A DNA stretch of 64,000 nucleotides, taken from the NCBI RefSeq assembly GCF_015832195.1, contig NC_052018.1:54311666-54375665 (forward strand). Reading direction: 5' to 3'. The translations under genes were made by a program, and so were the position numbers. A model generated the notes under the pieces. It did no database searches. It saw only the letters and a program-made list of their open reading frames with translations, and had not been told where the DNA came from. Every line of letters begins with the position of its first letter. Position 1 is the stretch's first letter. This document shows positions 42,201-54,200 of the stretch, piece after piece. This stretch comes from Motacilla alba alba (Eukaryota > Chordata > Aves > Passeriformes > Motacillidae).

Positions 42201-45200
42201 GCCAACACTTCTCTGAGCAGCCTAAATCCACGCCCCGACCAACCATATGCCAGGCCCTGGGATCTCCCCATCCTTACTGGCAGGCTCCATCCACCAAGTC
42301 AGCACAAACAGTAAGGCAGTCAGCCTGTTGTACATCCAGTCCAATCCAGGGGAAGGGCAAAGGTGTCTCTTTACTAGGAGATTAAATGGGAAATTGCTAC
42401 CAGGACTCACAGAGGATCACGTGGTGACACTGAGCAGAGCCAACTAAACGTGCAACTGAATCATGCCACCAGCCCAGTGCAAAAGTTAATTCTCTGAGGC
42501 CACAGCAGAGAACAATTCTTTATTCAGAGATAGTGATGGGGTCGACATTCATGGGAGCAGCATCAGCATCACCTCAGAACTGCGCCTCCAGCCAACAGCT
42601 AGGTTTTCTTCCCCCAGCAGACATCCAAAGTAACACAGTCATCTTTTGAGTAGTTAAGTTACTTCCCAGAAAATACTGCTCTATGATCTTGACACAGTAG
42701 AAGACTTGAGTTCCCAGAACTGTATAAAGGATTTAGGATGGATCTTGTAATTAGCTTTTCCTTGATCCCATTTAATCCCAGAGGTAATTAGTATCCTAAT
42801 GCATCCTACTGCAAGGCATCCTTTAAGGGAACCACAGTATACAGGGTCACATCTGTCCACTAGTCTGCCATAACTAGATATGCCAGGCACCCTGCCCTTC
42901 TTCCAAACTATCAAGCCAGAAAATCAGAGGCCAGCAGACCCTCATGTACCTGGCTGAAGGAACATGCAAGACGTGGTCCTCATATCTCCTTAACTTTAAC
43001 AATTTCCTCAGAGTTATGACGAGCCCACTCAGGCAGATAAGCAGGCAAACTCCCACCTGCACAGCAGCAGTGCGTTGGTGACAAACATGCAAAGCAGATG
43101 TTCTGAGAAAGCAAAACCTGTGGCATGAGGGATCTTCTGTAATGGAAAATCACAAAGCAATATCCTCTTCTGCTCTTAGGGTGACAAGCTTCCTCCTTAA
43201 GAAACTAAATAGATATGAATCTCCTGTTAGCAGCCTGGAACAGCTGAACATGCCATGACAACTCACTGTAGTCCCACTCTCACATTCTTCTCTGATGGCA
43301 GCCAGCTGGAAGCAAACTGGATGACACACAGACTCACAAAGCTTGAAAAGCTTTTGGTGATAGTGGATTTCCTGAGGTAAAACTGCCAAGTAATTGTTTG
43401 ACCCAGGCAGACTGCTATCAGTGATGGATACATCCTACTAAGGGATCAGGAAAAAGACCTGGGAAACTCATGCTCTACACCTCCAGAGCTAGTGAGGTCA
43501 GCTATAGGGCAGCTCACATATCACTAAATTAAAGTCTTTTTCTTGAAGATGACAAGGAATGTTGGGACTTATTTTAAGTTGTTTCCTTGTTTAAAGTACT
43601 AGCAATGGTTTCTTGTGAGAGCAGCAGCTTGAAATGGGACAAAGGTTCATCTCTGGCCAGCTAACAACAAGGCACACAACCAAAGTAATAGTTAACAATA
43701 AAACTCAAAGCTTTAAAATACTACAATTCCCTTACTAGCTACTGTGAAAAGTATTCATTCTACTTGCAAAAGTATCTTATGCTTTTAGGATGTTTACCCA
43801 AAAAGTTTCAATTTTCTACCTTAAATAAAAAAAATCTAACTTCATACTAATATTTTGCCTCAGATCAATTTCATCAGTCTCCAGAGAAGTCTTGCTATAA
43901 CTTAAACTACAAGCAAGTGACTAAAAGTTCTTAACACCAGACAGAAAATCCTTCCATAAGGATGCAAAGACTATACTGGCATAAATGTATCTTTCAATTA
44001 AAAAATAAGTAATACATAAAAAAAAAAAAAAGGAAGGATAAGTACAAAACATGTTTAGCAATTCCAGAGTCCTTCAAAAGTAAGGTAATGTGAACTGAAA
44101 TAGAAACAGAGAATACTTTCTCATGTCAACAGTGGGGTGGTATAATGGAGTAAAAACACAATGGAAAACACAAGTGATGCACAATACAGTTGATCATCAC
44201 CCACTGACCAATGACCAGCAGTGATCAGCCCCTCCTGGCCAATTACTCCCAGTTTATGTACTGAACATGACACTCTGCGCTATGGAATATCCCTTTGGCC
44301 AGTTCAGGTCAGCTGTCCTGGCTGCACTCCCTCCCAGCTTCTTATGCACCTGCTCGCTGGCAGAGCACAGGAAACTGAAAAGCCCTTGACTTACAGTAAG
44401 TACTACTGAGCAACAACTAAAATATCAGTGTGTTATTGACATTATTCTTGTACTGATTCTAAAACACAGCACTGTGTCAGCCACTAAGAGGAAAAATCAA
44501 CTCTCCCAGCTGAAACCAGGACAGCAGATGTAACCTTGATTCTTCTATTAATAAGAACAGTATCTCTTCCTAGTGATTTGTGCAAGATAATCTACCTGAA
44601 GAAATATTTCTTAACTATTGAAGCTCCTTTGGAACAAAATTGAATTACATTTTTACACTTTTTATATTTTTATACTTTTTACATTTTCATATTTATGTGA
44701 CAACCTGAAGGGTGAGAAAGAAATAGGGGCTCAAAAAACCTCAGGAGACTAACATAATAGAGCATGATAAAAAAGGTACCAACCAACTTTGTCCAGAATC
44801 AGAGGCTGTGCACCTGTATCCACACCCTGCCACACAAAGGGGGTAAAAATTAAATCAGAAAGCTAAAGACCAAGGTAGGATGAAGGGAAGGTTTCTCAGC
44901 CTAGGCTCAAATTCATAGGAATACAGCTACATAGCCGTCTGATGGGGTGATGCTGGTGCTGGGCTACAGTCTGAGCACAGTGCAGTGGAGATGTGCCATC
45001 ACCCAGCACAGCCTAGTAATCTGTTTTCCAGGAGGAAACCCAGCATTCATTCAACTCCTGTTGCTAAAAGACAGCCAAGAATCTGGCTCCCACAAACTTT
45101 TACACACAAGCTGAGATTACAGTACTCTGTTTGAAAGGTTTGAAAAAACTGTCATTTAAGGTTGCTTATGCTGGGTGCTTTGTCACCCCACTTCATCTTG

Positions 45201-48200
45201 TTCCATCCTGTCCCATGCCCCACTTCTTGCTGGCACAGCCCCATGCTGACCAACAGCGTGGCTCCAGATGCATTTTTTCACCCTAGCTAACTTTCACCTG
45301 CTAACTAACTTGATCTCAGTAAGCAACTTCTGCAATACCATACAACCAAAGCTCAATTTATGCCTGATCTGAATGCCAGAGATTAAGTTTACACATATAT
45401 TTGAAATAAAGAGAAATTTTAACAAGCTATACTGCGGTCTGTGTTTACTGAGATCTATATCAAATAGTTCTGCAAAGAGACATGAGCAAAAATATGTAAG
45501 TTAATGTTTTCCTTATATTCCCTAATACAGGATGACAAACCTTTCTGAAATTATCTCTTCAGAAACTCAAGCAAGACCAAAAAAATCTAAACACTGTGAC
45601 AAATCACATGAATTTTAATACCATACATCTTCATAAGCTGTTTTCTAATTTCAAGTCAAAAGAGCCAAATACCAGCTTTCACAGCATGAAGCTCATCGCT
45701 TCCCATAGATTTTCATAAGCAGCTCCTACTTAGTAGGAGAAAAAAAATATTCTGTGTTAGTTTGTTCTTGTATGTACCATCCACAGTAAGGATTTCAAAC
45801 AAATACAGTCCCTTAGCTTTCACCTCAAAGAAAAACAAGCATCAGTGTAAATACCCTTTTCAGAAAATGGAAGACAGGCACTGGACAGATGCTTGGACAT
45901 TTTCATTAGTACATAATATTATGAATTCTTTATATTTGTAAAATATCCTGGATATTTAATATCTTAGTTTTTTTTACTCTTAAACCAGCAAATATGACTG
46001 AAGTTTAAAGTTAGGTTGTGTTTCCTATAGTTAATCATGCAAGCTATTCTGATTATACCGGGAATAAGACATTCCCAATAATGTTTTCATGCACTACCTT
46101 GGGCACTAAGAAACCAAAGCAATCTCTCCAGTGCAAAGTTCAGAGCAAAGAAAGGTGTGTTTAAACAAAGCACAGATCAACAAGCTTTTAAGAGCTTATC
46201 AGTGGATGACCAACCATAATTTAGAAACTGCATTTTTATTTACCTCATTAGAGTCTGTGCGAATCCAAGCTGGGCTTTGGTTTCTTTTGGTGAGGCAGGC
46301 TGCACGTGACACGTGCAGACCACGAGGGAAAGGCAGGTTATCAGCAGCTCTGCAGGAAGAGTGCAGGTGCTCCCTCCAGTGCAACACACCTGTATTCCAA
46401 GGATCTGTTCTCACATCAGAGCCTGCCTTTTGCAGGCAAAGGCCATGCACATGACTGAATCACTGAACAGCATGAGTCAGGACTAAATGAGCTGGAGATG
46501 AAGCCTACACCAGCTTTAGAGTGGTTGGTAAAGGACAAGTTGTACCTGAACTGATTAAAAACCTGCCAGTACAAAGTTAAGCCATCAAGTATCTTTTCAA
46601 CAAAACTGAACCAATGGAGCTAAATTATTTCAGATGACCCTCTCACAGGATGAGGCCACAGCCACTACTAGGACTCATAAAAATGAGGTAACTTGTCAAA
46701 TCACAGCACCACAGTGAGCACATTAAGCTGGCACAGATGTAGGCTACTGCCAGAGGATTCTGTCAAACCCTCCGTTCCTGAGAGTTTCTTTCACTCCCCT
46801 TGTGCCAACACCATCACTGATGCAGTAACTTGCTGAGTTAGATTAAGGAACTAATCTGCCCAAAAACAACACTTGCAAAAAATATTGCTTTCAGTTGAAT
46901 TTTTTGTTAATGCAGCTCAACCTACTTCAGTCAATTCAGAAATGCCAGTCAGGGTAATAAGAATATTAGGAAGGTGTAAGTGAGAGATGGAAAGAAACTC
47001 TACTCTCAGTGGTGCTCCCCACACTTTTCAGAACCCATTTATCTCAGCCTACTGCACTATCTCAGCCATGACCTGCACCCACCATCAGTGCATATCAAAA
47101 CTTCTGCTGGTTCAGAACAAGCCTTAGGAAACACTCTGAGAGGAAAAAAAAAAGTTTCATTAATATTATCTCTTTTCAACAGAACATGAAGACATTCCTC
47201 AAGTCTACCTGAAATGCAGGCTTCTCAGGAGACGATAACACAGGCAAGCCACCCAAATGAGTTTAGCAGGAAATTAAAACCATATAAAACTGGATGGAGT
47301 TAGAATGATGCTGGTAACCACTCCCACAATGATAACACCATTATCAGTATTCCCTTACCTGGGAATTCCCTTATCTGGGCAAGGACAAGCAGGCTGAGAG
47401 GCTTCAGAAGCTACACTATGGATCTGTAGGACCTCTCATCCTCTTAGCAACTGCTGAGACAGAAAGCATCTTCCACAGGCCTGTGGTAACCATAGCTCTG
47501 GTGTCCTGGTGTGACTGGCCACTGAGACATAGCTGTGTGTGTGTGACAGCAGTGACAGAGCTTCCTCTCTGTTCAGTAGCCAAAGCTTCTTGTTTCAAGC
47601 CTCTTGCTTTGAATCTGGAATCACAGACTCTACAGCTACAACCACAATTACTACATGAATTCTTGGGCTACCTCAAGCCTACAAGAACTTTTTGCTTAAT
47701 TTGTGCAGCTCAAAATTTAACCTTGCCCTTTCTTAATCCAGAGCAAAGCTCCCTGTTATCTCTGGATACAGTATACTCCTGGACCTTGCAGATGTATCAT
47801 ATTAAAGGCAAAGAATTACTGACAGAGATGATACTTCACCAGTACCCTTGAGTCCCAACATTGTTCTAACAAAACAACAACATAAAAATCTGCTAAAAAC
47901 CATCAACTGATTAAAAACACTAAAAATTGAGCAATGTACCTTACTAAAAACATATTGCTAAACATTGATCAAGCAATTCTCACACTTCATCTTAATTATT
48001 TTTCTTTTTTTCAATTAGGGATATGAATTCAAAATATTTGACTTCCCTAAGCCAGAGTAAAACTTGTTGGGGTGGTTTAGGGACTGCTGGACTGGCAGAA
48101 AAAGGAGTTGCAGGAGTGATAAATGAAAATTTGTACTGATGCTAAATCAAGCAAAAGTGCTAACTGTTCTGCTGCAGTTGGACAGTGAGTATGCATGACA

Positions 48201-51200
48201 ATGTATTTATTTATTTATTTATTGAAGACAATGTTATTCTTACTTTGTTGCCTTCTCGTGTATGCTGTACTTTCAACCACTATTCTAAGTACACTAAGAA
48301 CATCCAGATTTGCTCCTCCTCAAATACTTCACTGCAAATACTTCACCCCAAGTGCTTTTAAGTTCCCCCAAGCATACTGGGGGCCCTATAGAGGAAACAT
48401 TTTAACACTTTTTTATTGTCATCTTTTGGCCTAAGAAGTTTCCCTAGGAAAGAAGGCTGTTGTAGAAAGGTGACAGATAAAACATCTGAAATTATCAAGA
48501 AATCATTTCTAGTCTAACAGGATTGTGATGCCGTATCAGGGAGGGTAGGGAACAGTCACAGAACAAGAGAGAATATTGAGCAGCTTACCCTCACATGAAA
48601 ATATGACCAGGTACATAAGTGTATCTGTGCATGCTTTTATTCTGCTGTAATACAAGACAGCTAGCCCAAAACAATAACCAAAGAATAAGTTCTTAGCTTC
48701 AACTTTTTTGGGAGTACAGAAGTGCCTATCCCATACTCTGCTCATGAAAAATGACAGCTAAAATTGTACTTAAGGAATTAATCAAGACTCTCTATTTCTT
48801 ACACATCCAAATACTAAAAAACAACACCCCCCTCTTTTTTTTTTTCCTATTTATTTGGCTCTAAGTATTTAAATTCCGTGCCTGAACATCATTACTTTGA
48901 AACCACAACTATAAGGCTGAGGCGGGCTCATTGCGAAACCAGCAGCCTTCACAAAACAGCCTGTTGGCACATTGCAAGTACTCAAAGCTTATGAGCAGGG
49001 TATTTTTCTTCCCCTGGCAAAGCAGATTTACTGAGGAGTCTGGAATGACAGTCAGTGAGTCATGCATAGCCAAATCTGCAACACCACTCACAGCGGGGAC
49101 CTCGCTGTATCACTTACTGTAATTACAGCCTCCCTTCAGCTGTAGCATTTCAGAGACAAAAAAAAAATAAGGCACACTTTTAGTAATTCCAATGAAAAAA
49201 AGCACCCACAATAGAGAAGGGTGCTGGCACTGCAAATGTTACCCAAACATGTAGGAGTAACCTTTTAAAGCCTTACAGCTTTCAGCTCCTGCTTCACTAG
49301 TGCCAGTTACAAAACAAGAGTAAAATATTGGCAATAATAATAGTTTATAATTTTTTTCCTAGGGCCAATATCAGCAGACTCAAAATGCCATTAGTCTTAC
49401 CCAAAAACAAATTTAACAATTCTGCTCATCAAAGAGAAAGAACTTTGAGAACAATTAACTATTCCACTATGCCACACTTAGAACGCTGGAGTTCAGATTT
49501 ACACAGCTCCTCTGGCACTTTGCTGACCAGTTCCATTCCGGTTTTGCATAAAGTCTACATGTTTACAACAGCACATCTAGTAATATATCGCATTATGCTC
49601 AGTATCATCCAGATTTGCACACACTCAAGCAAAAAAAGAGAAAGCACATAATTAAAACATACAAAAGGCCTTTATGTTTCCTATTCCTAACAGTTAGAAA
49701 ACCATGACATCTCATACTCCATATGCTGTTAAAATAAAAAAGAAAGCTTGTATACAGGCCCTGATTTCCCTCTTTTATGGTATGTCATTCTATTGATTGA
49801 GCAGAGTTACTCTTGTGTGTATGTATTTAAGGGTCTGTCTGACACAAGATAGAACTCAATAGATTGTTTGCCCTGATAGTGAAGGACATTAAATCAAATC
49901 CACACCCACAACATAAAATAATCTAAGTCACCTATGGAACTGGGCTTGTTGAAATAACGTTTTATCATCCTGACAGCTGCTGAATGGGTGTCTAAGTGCA
50001 AGAAACAGTGACCATGTCTACACAATGAGGACTGCACTGAAAGAGCTTCAGCAGAGCTAGGATTACATCCAAAAATTACATCCAAATTGAATTCACCGAG
50101 ATTCTTACAAAAACAAGATGACACGACTGCAGTATACACAATTGGCTAAAGTGGTAATCTGCTGCAAGGAAGTGATTTTACCTGTATTGGTGACACTCAT
50201 GAGACTGACACTGAAGTACTGCATGTAATTCATGCTGGGGGGTGAAGGAAAAGCAAAGTAGGAGGGCAAATGTATAGATGGGTGCTAAAATGATGAAGAA
50301 AAGGATCACAAAAAAGATTTTCAGACTGAAGAAACAAAGGCTCAAAGAGAATCATTTGCTCCACCCACCAAGACAAAATTGAGTGGAAAGCTGACCATAG
50401 GTATAGGAGGGCTTTTTAATGGGTTGGCAAGACATAGCAAGAACCAAATGCAGGAGCAAGATGAATTCAAAGGAGAAATAAGCTGCAAACCGGAAGATGG
50501 AGAACACCATGAAGCAGGAATCCAGAATCAAGGAAGCAGGAAATGTTGGGATACCACATCTTGCGGTCAGTAGATCAAATTACTGGGATTAATACATCAG
50601 TAACCAAGCAACACATTAAGGGTCTGCCATATAGTCCATACTTACACATGCATGAAGTACAAAAGCAATTCTAAATAAAGCAACTTTGTGCCTTGCTGCC
50701 TGTCAGCTCTACCTGAAGATGTTGGTAAGCACTGGACAACGAACTTTGTTCAAATTAGCAGGCAAACCCAAGGCAGGAAAGATTTTTCTAATGCATTCAG
50801 ACAAAGACAGTGCTCATGCAAAACCTGTAGCAGATAAAAAGACTGTGATGGTTTAGTAAAGTCAGCTGTAGTGGGACAGATCTTTGCTCTGCAGATAGTT
50901 CTTTCTGCTTCTATAGAAGCAAAACAACACATGGAAGGTACTGTGCGGGGCCATCCATATACCAGCATCACAAAAGGGTACAGGGGTTAGGAACAACAGT
51001 TGCTGTGATGACAGGGGCAGAGACCTGGAATCCCTTCTGTACAAGCAGATTGCAAATCAAATTGCAAAATGCTCCACCAACTTAAGGCGGTTGTGAGTAA
51101 TCAGCTTGTGAGTTTGCTGCTTGTACACTGAGCATGCTATGTATCCCTCACAGTATTTTACTCCTTTATACTGGATTTCACTGGTTTTCAATTCCAAGAG

Positions 51201-54200
51201 TGAGTCACTGGTAGGAAAAGAAGGGGAAAGGAATGAAAACTTTTCTATGAAATAAAGGAGATGGAAAATGACCTTGGGAAAAGGCATGATTCTGTGCTTA
51301 CTACTAGATTTCTTCTTGGCTTAAGATACCAATGATTAAGACTTCAGATTAAACTGAGCAAACATTTGAACAAAGAATCAGGCAGATTATTCCAGTAAGG
51401 AAAGAATAAACTCCACTTGCATGGTGGATCTGTAATGTCTATTATGGTCAATGTTCGAAAAAAGCATATCTTGTGGGCAATTCACAGCAGAAGTCTGTTA
51501 TTTTTCCATGCTCAAAGGACATCTGTAATTTGAGTTTCTTACTAAGAGATCAAACACCAAGTGAGTGATTTAGACCACAGCCGTCTGTAGAAAACACCCA
51601 GCTGTCTGTAGAAAAATATAGAAATATTTTATGTCCCTTGCTTGTCCCCAAAGCATGCTGCCACTCCTAAGTCTGGAAAAGCCATACTTACAAAGATATA
51701 AAATACTTTTGTTTATGCAGACACTAACCACAAAAAGGGGCACTTCTCTACAACAAAACCCACCTGAGCCTGCCTGGCTTCACTGCCACGCAGACCCAAG
51801 CTGCAGCTGATATCTCCCAGAATGAGGTGGATTCAGTAACAAAAAGCAGGATGGTGAAGCTCAAGGGCTGCAGGCCCTGAATAGCAGGTGCCACTCGAAA
51901 GAGGAGGCCTGAAGTGGCGGCAATCCTCGCTCTTACAACACTCTTTTCTGGAACTGGTCCGGGGTTTAGTTCTATCTCAGGGAAACTCAACTCATTGTTC
52001 TCATTTTGCAAGTGAGTATCAGCAAACCAAATGCAAGATTTAAAAAAGGCAAAGAAGGGAAAGGGCATAGAACTGCAGAGCTTCTGAAGAGGAGCAGCCA
52101 TGTCCTAGGCTCTGTGAAACACTGGAGTCTTTCTTATATTATCAGCAATACAAAGATTTACAAGCTCTTTGGAAATATACAAAGTTAGACAGGCACTGGC
52201 TTGCAAAGCTTCCAGACTGAAACTGGTCTTCCCGTGTCAGTTAATGCAGTGCACTGAAGCGGCAGCAAAAGTGCACATGCTGGTGAGCAAGCAGGGTGAC
52301 TCACTGGAAACAGATACAGGGAGGCTGTCACATGACAAGCTGGTATAGCACAGGAGACAACACGGAACAGCAGCATCCCAAACAGGAGAGAGGTATGGAG
52401 AGGAAAGCAACTCTACCTCCAGTGGCCAACACCTTCAGAATAATTTATTGATTACTTGGTTTGCAATTTAGGCTCAGCTCTTGAAAATGCCATGCAGCAG
52501 AAGTTTATTTGCCTCATGCACTGGTGTGTTGGTGCAGTTCAGTTACTTCTGCATGCACACTGCATGCATTCATTTTTATAAATCTATTCCTCATGCACTG
52601 AATACTTCAGGCTTGGTCTCAGCCTTATAATCACATTCAAAAAACATTTTTACATACATATGTTTGCATTCATACACACATCCACTCACTCTGCAGGACA
52701 GAAATAGTCCTGTGGAAGACTCTGGATGGTATTTGATTCCTGAGGGTAAGCCCACACAGCCACATGAAGAGAATGTTATCTAAAACACCTACATGTGTCT
52801 GGCAGATATGACACAGGACCTGTGGTGCTTTCTGCCAAAGCAGATGGGGTAAAATTCCCGAGGCACCTAAATGGCACTGGAAACCTATGCTTACAGGTTT
52901 GGCTTTTTCATGTACAAGGGTGACATACAGTCAGTCACTGAAACAGTTTTGGACCGAAACCTATCTGATTCACTCTTGGTTTCCCCAGTCCATATAGTAA
53001 CAAGTGGTTCCACAGAAATACAGAAATTATTTAAAATTTTGTGCATGGATAATCATGAAGAAAAGGAGATGACACCAAAATGCAAGCAGCATGACAGCCA
53101 ATAGGGCATTACTGAATCTAACAGGTTAAAATTTAAAAGTAAGTGAATTAAGGTAATACTTTTGGAAAAGAGAGCTGTTATTAAAATTGAATACTGTGTA
53201 TCCTGCCTTTTGTTTTCTCCAAGAAAGTTTTTAAACTAATAAATATTTAGGCAGACCGCAGAAATCACCCACAACCAATATCTACACCATATAAAGAATA
53301 TCCTTTAACTGCTACAGCAAAAAAACTGTTACAGCAAAATAAACTTCTCTATGGCAAACACCACAGCTCTGATGCTATTTTATGCATCACTACTGTTAAG
53401 ACAATATTCCTAGATTGACAAACTTGGAAGTAACCATACTGAGACTGTTCTAGATTTTAGCCTACTGAACCAATGGTAAGGTAGGCCTTTACAAAAATTA
53501 TTTCACAGACTCATTGTGGCTTTAAAGGGCCAAAAAAGCCCCAGAATAGACAAGTAGCTCAACAACCTATTAGATCAGTAAAATTTTAAGTCTTATGAAG
53601 CAAGAGTTCTCATATGCCTGAAGGAAAAAAAATTGGGTAGGAAGAATAGCTCTTTCTTTCCTATGATGTCACTTTGTTTGGAGCACAGCCAACATATTGC
53701 TTTTTCCAGGAGGTACCAGTGTCACGCTTCCCTCCAAAGATAAAGCAATTTCTAACATGCACTGTTTTAAATGCCTATGAAAAAAATAATTCAACATAGT
53801 TTCTCTATTAATCTTTCCAAAAGGGCTGCTTCATTACAGCTGGTACCGTGTTACACTGGCTTCCTAATATTCTGATCCCTGTTAAAATTTAGAGTTTTCA
53901 AATTCGTAGTGAGATGCTAATCTAGATATTGAAAGTTGTTCTAATTTTGGTTTTTTTTTTTAAAGGCAAAATAAGCTCAATTTCGTATCAGCAGCAAAAT
54001 ACAAAATCTGGACTGCAGAACTGGTCCACTTGCACACTATGAAAAGCCTAATGGAAGAACTTATTTCCATTAAATATTTCAGAATTATATGGGTTTGGGC
54101 GTTATTAGTATCACACAGCTCTGCACATCTTGGGAATGTTGACAAAGAGGGAATGTAGTTAGAATAACTGGGGAGAGCGGATGGGAGAGAAATCCCACAG

